Part shown: positions 1 to 8,272 of the stretch, in pieces
How the letters are laid out: the number at the start of each line of letters is the position of its first letter
Numbering within the stretch: position 1 is the first letter of the stretch
NCBI RefSeq assembly: GCF_001642955.1
Contig: NZ_LWSK01000024.1
Location: forward strand, 1-62,029
DNA from: Rubripirellula obstinata
GTDB lineage: Bacteria; Planctomycetota; Planctomycetia; Pirellulales; Pirellulaceae
Reading direction: 5' to 3'
Length of the DNA stretch: 62,029 nucleotides
Program-made: the position numbers and the translations under genes
The notes under the pieces: generated by a model
What the model saw: only the letters and a program-made list of their open reading frames with translations
Told to the model about the DNA's origin: nothing
Databases searched by the model: none

Positions 1-394
1 TCCGATCTGCCTACATGCTGGCGATCAGGGACTAAACAATCAGTATGGCATCACCGTTTTCATTTGCGACACAGTAGGCTTCCAAAGCCAAGTCGCATCG
101 CTGATTAGAACAGTAAAAAGTAGGCCGTAGCGAGCCAAAGCGAGTTACGGCGGTGCGCAAATTGCCGTAACTCGCTTTGGCTCGCTACGGCCTACATGCT
201 GGCGATCAGGGACTAAACAATCAGCATGGCATCACCGTTTTCAATTGCGACGCGGTAGGCTTCCAGAGCCAAGTCGCGGCCCTGATCAAAATCAGTAGAA
301 AGTAGGCCGTAGCGAGCCAAAGCGAGTTACGGCGGTGCGAACATTGCCGTAACTCGCTATGACTCGCTACGGCCTACGTGCTGGCGATCAGGGA
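1..394. repeat. Tandem ~181-bp units: decayed queA 3' ends plus hairpin
   Basis: Two upstream units (about 28-208 and 209-390) repeat the arrangement found at the true queA end. The word gggactaaac recurs at 28, 209 and 391, giving a period of 181-182 bp. Each unit has a degraded copy of the last ~30 queA codons with the same 21-nt gap (the segment coding YRFYSYG is absent), followed by an inverted repeat. In unit 1 the hairpin arms at 120-150 and 165-195 are perfect over 31 bp; in unit 2 (302-377) the right arm carries mismatches. No gene is supported here. The same hairpin with the flank atgctggcgatcagg recurs at 61880-61957. Confidence 0.85.
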
Positions 395-1483
395 CTAAAC
401 AATTAGCATGGCATCGCCGTAGCTGTAGAAACGGTATTCGTTTTCGATTGCGACGCGGTAGGCTTTCAATGCCAATTCGCGGCCTGCTAAAGCGCTGATT
501 AAAACTAGCAGCGAACTCTTGGGCAGGTGGAAATTGGTCAGCAACCCGTCGATCGCATTGAATTTAAAACCGGGCTGAATGAACAAATTCGTTTCACCCG
601 TCCATGGTTTCAGCACGCCGCCGCCCGCTGCGGCCGCACTCTCTAGCACCCTGACGCTGGTGGTGCCCACCGCAATCGTTCGGCCTCGCGTTCGCCGCGT
701 CGTAATTTCCTGGACAGTCGGCTCATCAATCTGGCCCCACTCGCTGTGCATCTGATGCTCGTCCAACCTCTCCGTCGCGATCGGGCGAAAGGTGCCAATC
801 CCGACGTGCAGCGTGACTTCGGCTGTGCCCACGCCGGCGGCGCGTACTTTTTCTAAAAGCGACTTCGTGAAGTGAAGGCCGGCTGTCGGTGCCGCGACGC
901 TGCCATCGGACTTTGCGTAGACCGTTTGGTAATCCACCACATCCGCATCCACCATTTGTCCATCGCGAATGTAGGGCGGAATGGGGACTCGGCCAAAGCG
1001 GTGCAGCCAATCAGCGGGGCTGGCAAACGTTTCTTCCATGTCCTCTGGCGTGGATGGTTTGACCAGTAACTTGCCATCGTCGGTTCGCGTCACCACGGTC
1101 AACAACATGCCATCGCGAGCGTCACGGTCACGGACGGTAATGGTCTCGCCAGCTTGCAGCTTGCCGCGCGTCTTGGTCAGGATCTCCCACAGACCAGTTT
1201 CGTCGTCGCTGCGCAGGAACAAGCCCTGCCAACGCCCCCCCGTTTCGCTGCGGTAGCCAACCAACCGCGCTGGAATCACGCGGCTGTTATTCATGACCAA
1301 CGTGTCACCTGCGGACAACAATTCAGGCAGGTCACGAATATGGTAATGGTCAATCGAACCCGTCGATCGATCGACCAACATCAACCGCGCGTCGGCACGA
1401 TTGGACATTGGCGATTGCGCGATCAATTCAGGCGGTAGATCGTAGTCGTATTGGTCAATTTCATTTGCTTGTGATTCGGTCAT
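395..1483 (-). CDS. queA: S-adenosylmethionine:tRNA ribosyltransferase-isomerase QueA
   Basis: QueA transfers and isomerises the ribosyl moiety of SAM onto preQ1 in tRNA, forming epoxyqueuosine in the cytoplasmic queuosine pathway. The 362-residue length is normal. The N-terminus carries the family pattern YDLPPELIAQ followed by R-A-D-A-R-L. The signature GSVAAPTAGLHF lies near residue 195, and TTSVRVLES sits in the C-terminal half. The stop codon (395-397) lies in the unit that is tandemly repeated just downstream, so the 3' end is joined to a repeat. No Shine-Dalgarno sequence is visible before the ATG; a TACAAT box ends 6 nt upstream, which would suit a leaderless transcript. No other queuosine gene is present in the window. 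The identification is secure. Confidence 0.97.
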   Translation of the reverse strand: MTESQANEIDQYDYDLPPELIAQSPMSNRADARLMLVDRSTGSIDHYHIRDLPELLSAGDTLVMNNSRVIPARLVGYRSETGGRWQGLFLRSDDETGLWEILTKTRGKLQAGETITVRDRDARDGMLLTVVTRTDDGKLLVKPSTPEDMEETFASPADWLHRFGRVPIPPYIRDGQMVDADVVDYQTVYAKSDGSVAAPTAGLHFTKSLLEKVRAAGVGTAEVTLHVGIGTFRPIATERLDEHQMHSEWGQIDEPTVQEITTRRTRGRTIAVGTTSVRVLESAAAAGGGVLKPWTGETNLFIQPGFKFNAIDGLLTNFHLPKSSLLVLISALAGRELALKAYRVAIENEYRFYSYGDAMLIV

Positions 1484-1489
1484 GCAAGG

Positions 1490-1495
1490 ATTGTA
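1490..1495 (-). promoter_or_regulatory. Candidate -10 box of queA (possible leaderless start)
   Basis: On the minus strand TACAAT (5 of 6 matches to the sigma-70 -10 consensus) is followed by 6 nt and then the queA ATG, with no Shine-Dalgarno sequence between them. The hexamer 17 nt further upstream is a poor -35. This is an inference from spacing only. Confidence 0.3.
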
Positions 1496-1600
1496 GCGAA
1501 TCCACTATGCTTTCTTCCATCCCAGCGAAAACTTGATCTAAATCGACCGCCGAGAAGAGCCAGCACTAGCCGGGCACGAAATCTCTTTTGCGATGCATTC

Positions 1601-2452
1601 ATGGACACCGACAACTTGACAAGCAACGCGATCGACAACGGTCAAACCGTTCTTCCTGACGATCCGACGCAAACGGAATCCCCCAGTGTTCCCGCCGGAC
1701 CAGCAGGTTCCGGTCGTTGCCTTTTGTACGGTTGTTCGGCGGTTTTCATTACCGGCATTTTCCTGATTCTCTGCGCCGGCTTTGCGACCTACTTCTACTT
1801 CACTCGGCAGGTCGAAAGTTTTACTTCCGAGACACCGCAAATTTTGCCGTCCCAGGAATATGACGACAAGAAAATGGTCGAGCTAGAAACACGCGTGCAA
1901 GAGTTCGAGCGAATGCTTGATCCGCCGCAAGAAGAGCCTGCGGAGAAACCCGTGGCGCTTCCAACGCAGAAGGCCGTTGCCGATCAGCCCGAAGAAGTAA
2001 CGGAACCGAAACCATCTGCTGCACCTATTCGAAAGCCCAAACGGTTGGTTTTGTCGGCGGCGGATTTGAACGCTTTGATTTCACGACATCCCCAATTCCG
2101 AAACAGGCTGTTCGTCAAGATTGACCAAGGCGTCATCTCGGGCGACGTCAGCTTACCGCTGGACGGTTTCGTTCCTGGCGGCGAAGGTCGATTCTTCAAC
2201 GGCTCTGGCAAGTTCGACGTCGGTTTGAACGACGGTGAATTAGTCGTCCGCTTGATCGAGGCAATGGTCGCCGGTCAGCCGATACCGCCCGCAGTGATGT
2301 CAGGAATTCGCAAACAGAATCTAGCCGAAAGATTTCAGGATGACGCCAAGCTATCGCGTGCAATCCGAAGATTCGAGCGAATCGAAGTCGATGGCGATCG
2401 AATGATCCTGACGTTGAAAGGCCGTAAGCCTGCGGCCGCGAAACCGGAATGA
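1601..2452 (+). CDS. Single-pass membrane protein of unknown function
   Basis: This 283-residue protein is not recognised. It has a polar, Pro/Ser/Thr-rich N-terminus of about 40 residues, one strong transmembrane segment at about 41-67, a charged linker rich in Glu, Pro and Lys (about 70-145), and a C-terminal globular part from about 150 that begins LSAADLNALI. A membrane anchor followed by an L-x-x-x-x-LNALI start is seen in several families of anchored domains, but I cannot assign one. It starts 118 bp from the divergent queA start. A small membrane-protein gene follows on the same strand after 146 bp. Function unknown; that the gene is real is supported by length and composition. Confidence 0.75.
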   Translation: MDTDNLTSNAIDNGQTVLPDDPTQTESPSVPAGPAGSGRCLLYGCSAVFITGIFLILCAGFATYFYFTRQVESFTSETPQILPSQEYDDKKMVELETRVQEFERMLDPPQEEPAEKPVALPTQKAVADQPEEVTEPKPSAAPIRKPKRLVLSAADLNALISRHPQFRNRLFVKIDQGVISGDVSLPLDGFVPGGEGRFFNGSGKFDVGLNDGELVVRLIEAMVAGQPIPPAVMSGIRKQNLAERFQDDAKLSRAIRRFERIEVDGDRMILTLKGRKPAAAKPE

Positions 2453-2598
2453 CAATCGTTGTCCCGGTGATCATTGTGATCATTTTTCGCAGAATCCAAT
2501 GTTCTTCGTTTTGGTCACCGGTGGGACTAACCGCTTGATTGATCTAAGTTCGGTTTCAATCAATTTGTATCAGTCCGCCTAATGACTCGTATTTTCTT

Positions 2599-2871
2599 AT
2601 GGCTAACAGCGATGACGCAAAACCGGAACCGCTTCGGCTGACATCCGGTTGCCTGTTTGCGACGCTCTCGGCGCTGGTGACGGCGTTGATGTTATTGGTC
2701 AATGGTTCGTTGGTGATGGCGGTGTTGACGGCGCTAACAAAGAACGATGTCCCGCTGGTATCAAATTTGAAGTTCAGTCAATTCTTACTGTTTACCATTC
2801 CAGTCGTGATGGCGATTGGTCAATGGATGATGATTGATTACGTTCGCACACGCCTACTGCACAAATCCTAG
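2599..2871 (+). CDS. Small two-helix membrane protein
   Basis: A 90-residue hypothetical protein. After a polar start (about 15 residues) it has two hydrophobic segments, at about 18-45 and 58-82, with a short polar loop containing K-N-D-V-P between them, and it ends in a basic tail (VRTRLLHKS). It lies 16 bp upstream of the histidine phosphatase gene and is probably cotranscribed with it. No family was recognised. Another frame at 2649-2837 is an overlap shadow. Confidence 0.65.
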   Translation: MANSDDAKPEPLRLTSGCLFATLSALVTALMLLVNGSLVMAVLTALTKNDVPLVSNLKFSQFLLFTIPVVMAIGQWMMIDYVRTRLLHKS

Positions 2872-2887
2872 AAAACAACACGCCCCG

Positions 2888-3559
2888 ATGCAGCTCTACC
2901 TGATCCGTCACGCCGAAAGCCAAAACAACGCTCGCCCTGTTCACAATCGTGTGGAGGATCCAACGATCACGCCCGTTGGTCATCTGCAAGCCGAGCACTT
3001 GGCGGGCTGGATGAAGAGCTTGAAATTCGATCACCTGATCACCAGCCCGTTCAAACGAACCTTGCAAACGACTCGCTACGTGTTCGACGTAACCGATCAC
3101 ACCGTCCATGTTTGGCATCACGTTTTTGAACAAGGCGGATGCTTCAAAGGTTTCGGACCTGATGCAAAAGAAGGCGCACCGGGGCTGGGCCGAACCAGCG
3201 TCGTCGATCACTTTCCCGCCGACCGCTGCATCGCCGACGAAACGATCAGCGAACAGGGTTGGTGGTTTGGCAAGCAACGCGAAACCCCGCAAGACCATTC
3301 CACTCGCGTGACGTCCGTGATCGACCGAATCAATCAAACCTTTGGCGATTCAGAGCAGGTGGTCACGATGGTGGTTCACGCCCAATTCGAGCGAGAACTG
3401 CTTCACCAACTCGTCCCGCACGCCAGCATCCCGCAGCTTGGTTTTATCAAAAACTGCAGCATCACCAAACTGAACAATGTTGGTAACAATTGGCAGCTTG
3501 ACTGGTTCAACAGCATCACCCACATGCCAGCCAAACTGATCACCGGCAGTGAGATTTAG
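2888..3559 (+). CDS. Histidine phosphatase (phosphoglycerate mutase-like) family protein
   Basis: A 223-residue cytosolic protein of the branch-1 histidine phosphatase superfamily. The N-terminus has the phospho-acceptor motif LIRHAES (RHG-type), a second conserved Arg sits in SPFKRTLQTT (about residue 60), and the second catalytic His is probably in VVHAQFE (about 177). The substrate cannot be deduced; members act on small phosphorylated metabolites or proteins. The open frame extends upstream to 2834, but the ATG at 2888 puts the RHA motif at the usual distance from the start and avoids overlap with the preceding small membrane protein (ends 2871). Confidence 0.88.
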   Translation: MQLYLIRHAESQNNARPVHNRVEDPTITPVGHLQAEHLAGWMKSLKFDHLITSPFKRTLQTTRYVFDVTDHTVHVWHHVFEQGGCFKGFGPDAKEGAPGLGRTSVVDHFPADRCIADETISEQGWWFGKQRETPQDHSTRVTSVIDRINQTFGDSEQVVTMVVHAQFERELLHQLVPHASIPQLGFIKNCSITKLNNVGNNWQLDWFNSITHMPAKLITGSEI

Positions 3560-3750
3560 GGCCGTTTCTAACTCCTCCCTGCTTTTTGCAACCCCTCAAA
3601 AAGTTGACAATTGCTCTGTCAATGGCCAGCCTCTTCCGCTACTCAGTCAACCTGGTGTTAACGCGTGTCGATTGAACCGTGCCGTTCCACTGGAAGGCTT
3701 GCAATGAAGATCCTTCGACGCAATTACAAACCCGACGCTGTCGTAATGTG

Positions 3751-4503
3751 ATGAAAAATGAAAACAACTGGAAGCCAACGAAGCTTGCTTACAAAAATGG
3801 CAAGACAATTCCGTCACGCGACTCCAGCGAGCTAGCTGTTTCTTCGCGGATGACGGTTTCGCAAGTCAGTGCCTGCTACAACCGTCATCTCGCTGATCAC
3901 TGTCGCGGACGCTTGCTCGATCTTGGCTGCGGCAAGGCACCGTACTATGGCCTTTATCGGCCGCTCGTCGATGAGATTTGCTGCGTTGACTGGGAGAAAT
4001 CTCCGCATGGCAACAGCCACATCGACAAGCATGCCGATTTAACACAGCCGCTACCACTTGAAAATCAAACCTTTGACACGATTCTGCTGTCGAGTGTTTT
4101 GGAGCACATTCCAACGCCGATGAATTTGTGGTTTGAAATGCATCGAGTGCTACGTCGGGATGGGAAAATCATTTTGAATGTGCCCTTCATGTACTGGCTT
4201 CATGAAACGCCGCATGATTATTACCGTTACACAGAATTCTCTTTAAGAAAGATGGCAGCAGACGCTGGGTTCCAAATTCTTGTTTTGGAGAGTACTGGCG
4301 GAGGGCCTGTCGTATTGGTCGATGTCCTCGGGAAAATGTTAGGCGGTGTGCCGTTTCTATCCGCAATCATCACCCAAACTGCTTATGTCAGTATGTCGCT
4401 TTTCCTGAAGACGAGGTTAGGTAAAAACTTGAATGCGCGCAGTGCGTATAAGATTCCAAACGGCTATTTCATGGTCGTGCAAAAGCTTCCTCAGAACGAT
4501 TGA
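3751..4503 (+). CDS. Class I SAM-dependent methyltransferase (methyltransf_11 type)
   Basis: A 250-residue cytosolic methyltransferase. Motif I is LLDLGCGKAPYY (near residue 48), followed by the acidic end of strand 2 (CCVDWEKS). Motif IV/V includes ILLSSVLEHIP and the post-motif strand is GKIILNVPF, the usual pattern of the family PF08241. The substrate is probably a sugar or lipid-linked intermediate, since it opens the plus-strand arm of a polysaccharide cluster and is 15 bp from a pyruvyl transferase gene. A GTG at 3679 would add 24 residues with no coding character, so the ATG at 3751 is preferred; neither has a clear ribosome site. Confidence 0.85.
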   Translation: MKNENNWKPTKLAYKNGKTIPSRDSSELAVSSRMTVSQVSACYNRHLADHCRGRLLDLGCGKAPYYGLYRPLVDEICCVDWEKSPHGNSHIDKHADLTQPLPLENQTFDTILLSSVLEHIPTPMNLWFEMHRVLRRDGKIILNVPFMYWLHETPHDYYRYTEFSLRKMAADAGFQILVLESTGGGPVVLVDVLGKMLGGVPFLSAIITQTAYVSMSLFLKTRLGKNLNARSAYKIPNGYFMVVQKLPQND

Positions 4504-4518
4504 AAGACTTGAAGGCAA

Positions 4519-5616
4519 ATGCGACGAATCATTACCCTTGCCCAGTGGATCCTTCCGAAAAGACTGTACGAGGGGCTTAGATTTCATTTCGGTCGCGTGT
4601 TTCGTTTTTCTGCGACGCGTAAGAAAATCTGCTCTTACGCCGGGCAAAAACACATTCTCTATGCACTGACCCCCACGCCAAAATTAGCGAACATCGGGGA
4701 TCATGCACAAGTTGTGGCGATTGACGCATGGCTGAAAAAACACTTTCCGTCCTATGCCATTCTTGAGGTGGATAAAAATGAAGTGCTTCACTGCATGCCC
4801 GAAATTATTGATTCCACTGGCCCCGATGACCTGGTGTTTCTTCACAGCGGAGGAAACCTGGGCGACCGCGGAATGTATTCAGAGTCAGGTCGAAGGAAAA
4901 TAATCCAAGGCTTGCCAAACAGCTTCGTTTTTAGCCTGCCGCAAACGATCCACTTCAGTGATTCGCTCACGGGGAACCGAGAACGAGAAACGAGCAAGAG
5001 GATTTACGCGACCCATCCGAATCTTGTGGTTTTAGGTCGCGACAAACGCAGCGGAGAACTCGCAAAAGAACTATTCCCGAAGGCAGAAAGCTTTTCGGTT
5101 CCCGATTTTGTGCTTTCACTTCCATGCAAAGAAATTGCCATAAAGCAAAACCGTGCACCACGAACGCTGATTTGTCTTCGTGAAGACCCGGAATCTGTGC
5201 TGAGCGACAAGGATAGGGAACAGCTTGTCCAGTCGATTGCTGGCGAGAAAGAGGTCTTTGATACGACCTTCGCGGAACCGATCCGGCGAGAGGAGCGATC
5301 GCTGAAACTCGAGAAAACTCTTGACTACTTTGCGTCATTCGATTCCGTCGTTACGGATCGTTACCACGGTCTTATTTTCTCAGTATTGTGCCAACGTCCA
5401 ACCGTGGTGCTTGGAACAGTTGACCATAAGCTCACCTCAGCTTTTGATTGGTTCGATGCCATCCAAGGTTTAAGGTTTGCAGATTCGATTGACAAGGTTC
5501 CATTTCTGCTCGACGAAGTCAAGCAAGAAGGTTTCGGAAATGCACCGAACTGGAATGGCGAGTATTTTGACGTCCTCGCCAATCGGTTGAAACAAATCGC
5601 TGAAACAAACGGTTGA
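4519..5616 (+). CDS. Polysaccharide pyruvyl transferase family protein
   Basis: A 365-residue protein of family PF04230, whose members transfer pyruvate from phosphoenolpyruvate onto sugars of exopolysaccharides or wall polymers. Visible family features are the N-terminal ANIGDHAQVVAI (G-D-x-A near residue 58), the HSGGNLGD loop (about 112), SLPQTIHF (about 140), and the C-terminal TDRYHGLIFSVL with the conserved Asp-Arg-x-His (about 276), which matches the EpsO/EpsI branch. A GAAGG ribosome site precedes the ATG. It sits 4 bp upstream of the nitroreductase-like gene, so the two are probably cotranslated. The acceptor sugar cannot be inferred. Confidence 0.88.
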   Translation: MRRIITLAQWILPKRLYEGLRFHFGRVFRFSATRKKICSYAGQKHILYALTPTPKLANIGDHAQVVAIDAWLKKHFPSYAILEVDKNEVLHCMPEIIDSTGPDDLVFLHSGGNLGDRGMYSESGRRKIIQGLPNSFVFSLPQTIHFSDSLTGNRERETSKRIYATHPNLVVLGRDKRSGELAKELFPKAESFSVPDFVLSLPCKEIAIKQNRAPRTLICLREDPESVLSDKDREQLVQSIAGEKEVFDTTFAEPIRREERSLKLEKTLDYFASFDSVVTDRYHGLIFSVLCQRPTVVLGTVDHKLTSAFDWFDAIQGLRFADSIDKVPFLLDEVKQEGFGNAPNWNGEYFDVLANRLKQIAETNG

Positions 5617-5620
5617 AAAC

Positions 5621-6565
5621 ATGCACCTAAAATCGCAACTTGGTCGTCTGATCAAACAATTGCCTGGCGGAAAAAAGTTGCACGCAACACTTAAAGCTAG
5701 GCTAGGAGGGGTGGACGACTATCTGAACTTGGATGGAAGGTCCAGTGACGAGCTGCTGTCCGTGGTTCGCCATGAAGCGCATCGCATCGAAAAATCGATC
5801 TACAACGACAACTTTGAATCCAAGAAAGAGGTCTACGAAAAGAAACGCGATACGATCGAAGACTGCTTCAAAATTCTGCGTCAGCGAGACTTTGATCTCG
5901 GCGAAGACCCGACCGCAGTTTGGGCTGAAAATTTAATCGCGTCATTCAACAATCTTGAAAACTATGTTTTGGACCATAGTCGCGAAGCCGCGCAGTATCG
6001 TCCAGAGAGAGCCGCCGCGTTTGCCGCGTTCGCTCGATCCCGTCGCAGTTGTCGCGTCTGGGCTGACGAGCAGCCGGACGATCAGGAGCTTGCCGAAATT
6101 GCTGGACACATGATCGATGCCGCTCGCTGGGCACCCACCTCAGGTAATCGTCAACCATGGCGATTTGTCGTTCTTTCAAAACCTGAACGCAAGGAACTTC
6201 TGCGTGGGATCAAAGAACAACACTGCATCTCGGCTCCGTTGCTAATCTGGGTGCTGATGGACAAGCGTCTCTATGGTGCCCTTGGCAATAATGAATGTTC
6301 GTTGTTTATCGATGCGGGTGCCGCGATCATGCAGATGGTGCTAGCGGCACATGATTGCGGCCTAGGCGTGTGCTGGAACCATTTTGCGCTCGACATGATT
6401 CGGTCCAGACCATCAAACATGGTGGTCTACGATCGATTGACTCGCGAACTGGGAGTGGACGATCACCTCGAATCAGTCGCAATTGTGGCCATTGGTCGTC
6501 CGAAATTCATTCCCCCGGAACCGCAACGAGTAAAGATCAGTGACCTTACGCTGGCCTGGGAGTAA
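5621..6565 (+). CDS. Nitroreductase family protein with long N-terminal extension
   Basis: A 314-residue protein. Residues ~130-310 resemble an FMN-dependent nitroreductase fold: SRRSCRVW opens the domain, ARWAPTSGNRQPWRFVVL is the flavin-binding stretch, FIDAGAAIMQMVLAAHDCGLG is the dimer helix, and VAIVAIGRPK ends it. The first ~130 residues are charged and helical (many Glu, Lys, Arg) and are not part of the usual ~200-residue enzyme. The gene follows the pyruvyl transferase by 4 bp. Nitroreductase-like proteins do occur in polysaccharide loci, but the reaction is not known to me; a redox step on a sugar or cofactor is an inference. Confidence 0.85.
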   Translation: MHLKSQLGRLIKQLPGGKKLHATLKARLGGVDDYLNLDGRSSDELLSVVRHEAHRIEKSIYNDNFESKKEVYEKKRDTIEDCFKILRQRDFDLGEDPTAVWAENLIASFNNLENYVLDHSREAAQYRPERAAAFAAFARSRRSCRVWADEQPDDQELAEIAGHMIDAARWAPTSGNRQPWRFVVLSKPERKELLRGIKEQHCISAPLLIWVLMDKRLYGALGNNECSLFIDAGAAIMQMVLAAHDCGLGVCWNHFALDMIRSRPSNMVVYDRLTRELGVDDHLESVAIVAIGRPKFIPPEPQRVKISDLTLAWE

Positions 6566-6623
6566 ATGTTATCTGCAAAGGGACTGTGAATGGTTTCTTG
6601 ATTGGAAGTCGAACGAACGGCTA

Positions 6624-6690
6624 TTGATAGTCGCCTTTTGCTCCGCGAAAGTCCGTCGGATCACACTTTGGCGGAGCGAAAGGTGACATC
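6624..6690. repeat. Degenerate hairpin repeat (family H)
   Basis: An imperfect inverted repeat with arms close to gatagtcgcctttcgctccg and its complement, in the gap between the nitroreductase and flippase genes. A perfect version is at 56038-56101. Position at the 3' end of an operon would suit a transcription-ending or mRNA-stabilising role, but there is no T-run. Confidence 0.6.
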
Positions 6691-6746
6691 GATTCTCCGT
6701 TCGATTCTCCGCTCGATTCTAAGCAAAGCCCGGTACCGGAGATCTT

Positions 6747-8267
6747 TTGAGCGAGGAAATACTATCGCGTAGCGAGATTCAGGCTCGTTCGATACGTGGC
6801 GGCGGTTTCACGGCTGTCACCCAGGCTATTCGTTTGCTGGTTACGTTGTTGTCAGCAGCAGTTCTTGGCCGTCTGCTCGCTCCCGAAGACTTTGGGCTGG
6901 TGATGATGGTGACGGCCGTCACCGGCTTATTGTATCTGTTTCGCGATTTAGGCCTCTCGACTGCCACCATCCAGGATCGCCAAATTAGCTATCGGCAACT
7001 GGATTCAATGTTCTGGTTGACGGCTGTGGTCTCGCTTGGTTTGGCTACGTTGGTTGCTGCCAGTGCTCCACTGTTGGCCCGCTTTTATTCGGAACCGAAA
7101 CTGATTCCCATCGCTCTGGTTTACTCAGTCGTGATGCTGATCGGTGGATTGTCACTGCAGCATGAATCGATGCTACGTCGGCAATTACGTCTTGAAGTTA
7201 TTTCAGTATCACGAGTGGCGGCATTCACGCTTGGGCAGCTTATCGCCATTGGTTTCGCTGCAACAACTGGTTCCTATCTTTCGCTGTGCGCCGTACCGCT
7301 GGTCGAAGCAATGGGAGTGACAGGGTGTTTGTGGTTTGCAAGCTCATGGCGGCCACGGTGGCAGTTTCGATTTCCAGAAATCCTAGAGTTGATGAAATTC
7401 GGGACGACCTTATCGATTAGTTCCGCAATCAACTATTTCGCTCGACAAGCAGATAACTTACTGATTGGTCGTTTTCTTGGATCGCAATCACTCGGATACT
7501 ACTGCACGGCTTACTCGTTGATGATGTTGCCGTTGCAACAAGTCGCTCATCCGCTTAGCAGTGTCGCGATCCCAAGCCTGTCTCGATTGCAAGATCAACC
7601 GTCATCCTATCGTCGCGCTTTCGAGGCGATTTCTGAACGGCTTTTAATCGTTACTGTTCCTGCGTGTATCATCCTGTTCCTTTTCGCCGACACGCTCATC
7701 ATTGTGGTGCTTGGACCGAAGTGGGAACCATCGATTGAAATCTTTCGCTGGTTGGCGGTCGCAGGAATCCTGCAACCGCTATCGAACACGCTTGGATGGC
7801 TGCTGATTACTCAACGGCGACAACGCGACCTGTTGCGCTGGGGCGTGTTCGCCAGTACGGTTTCTATTCTATCGTTTGTCGTGGGTTTGCGTTGGGGCGC
7901 AGCGGGTGTCGCCGCCTCGTACGCGATTAGCGGAGTGCTGATACGGACGCCGGCGCTTGTTTGGTGGGCGTGTCGCGTCGGGCCGGTCGGTGTTCGCAGC
8001 GTGGTCACTTCCGCGATGCTGCCAACGATTTGCGGCCTGTTGGTCGGGCTCGGACTGTTTCCGCTCCTCTGGGTTGAACTATCTCACGCAGCGATCTGCG
8101 TCACAGTGCCACCGTTAGCGCTGGCGATATGGCTTGGTGTATTGAGTCGCAGTCAACGTGGTCGGTCGATCCTGGGCGACATCCTTGGCATGGCGCGTTC
8201 GGTCACGCATCGAACCGCCAAGCAATCAACGGTTCAACGACCAAGCCCGCAACGCGACGCCGCCTAG
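6747..8267 (+). CDS. Wzx-type polysaccharide flippase (MOP/PST superfamily)
   Basis: A 506-residue polytopic inner-membrane protein, predicted to flip undecaprenyl-linked oligosaccharide units to the periplasm. It shows about 12 hydrophobic segments and the PST family start, with GGGFTAVTQAIRLL near residue 18 and LAPEDFGLVMMV near 45, plus RQADNLLIGRFLGSQSLGYY (about 230), a hallmark of the MOP fold. The start is TTG: GGAG at 6738-6741 lies 5 nt before the TTG at 6747, and no ATG fits better. It ends 5 bp from the convergent glycosyltransferase gene. Confidence 0.92.
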   Translation: MSEEILSRSEIQARSIRGGGFTAVTQAIRLLVTLLSAAVLGRLLAPEDFGLVMMVTAVTGLLYLFRDLGLSTATIQDRQISYRQLDSMFWLTAVVSLGLATLVAASAPLLARFYSEPKLIPIALVYSVVMLIGGLSLQHESMLRRQLRLEVISVSRVAAFTLGQLIAIGFAATTGSYLSLCAVPLVEAMGVTGCLWFASSWRPRWQFRFPEILELMKFGTTLSISSAINYFARQADNLLIGRFLGSQSLGYYCTAYSLMMLPLQQVAHPLSSVAIPSLSRLQDQPSSYRRAFEAISERLLIVTVPACIILFLFADTLIIVVLGPKWEPSIEIFRWLAVAGILQPLSNTLGWLLITQRRQRDLLRWGVFASTVSILSFVVGLRWGAAGVAASYAISGVLIRTPALVWWACRVGPVGVRSVVTSAMLPTICGLLVGLGLFPLLWVELSHAAICVTVPPLALAIWLGVLSRSQRGRSILGDILGMARSVTHRTAKQSTVQRPSPQRDAA

Positions 8268-8272
8268 CATTC

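Noticed and set aside
726-1438. Several open frames across queA on both strands
   Set aside because: They lie within queA in other phases and show no family features.
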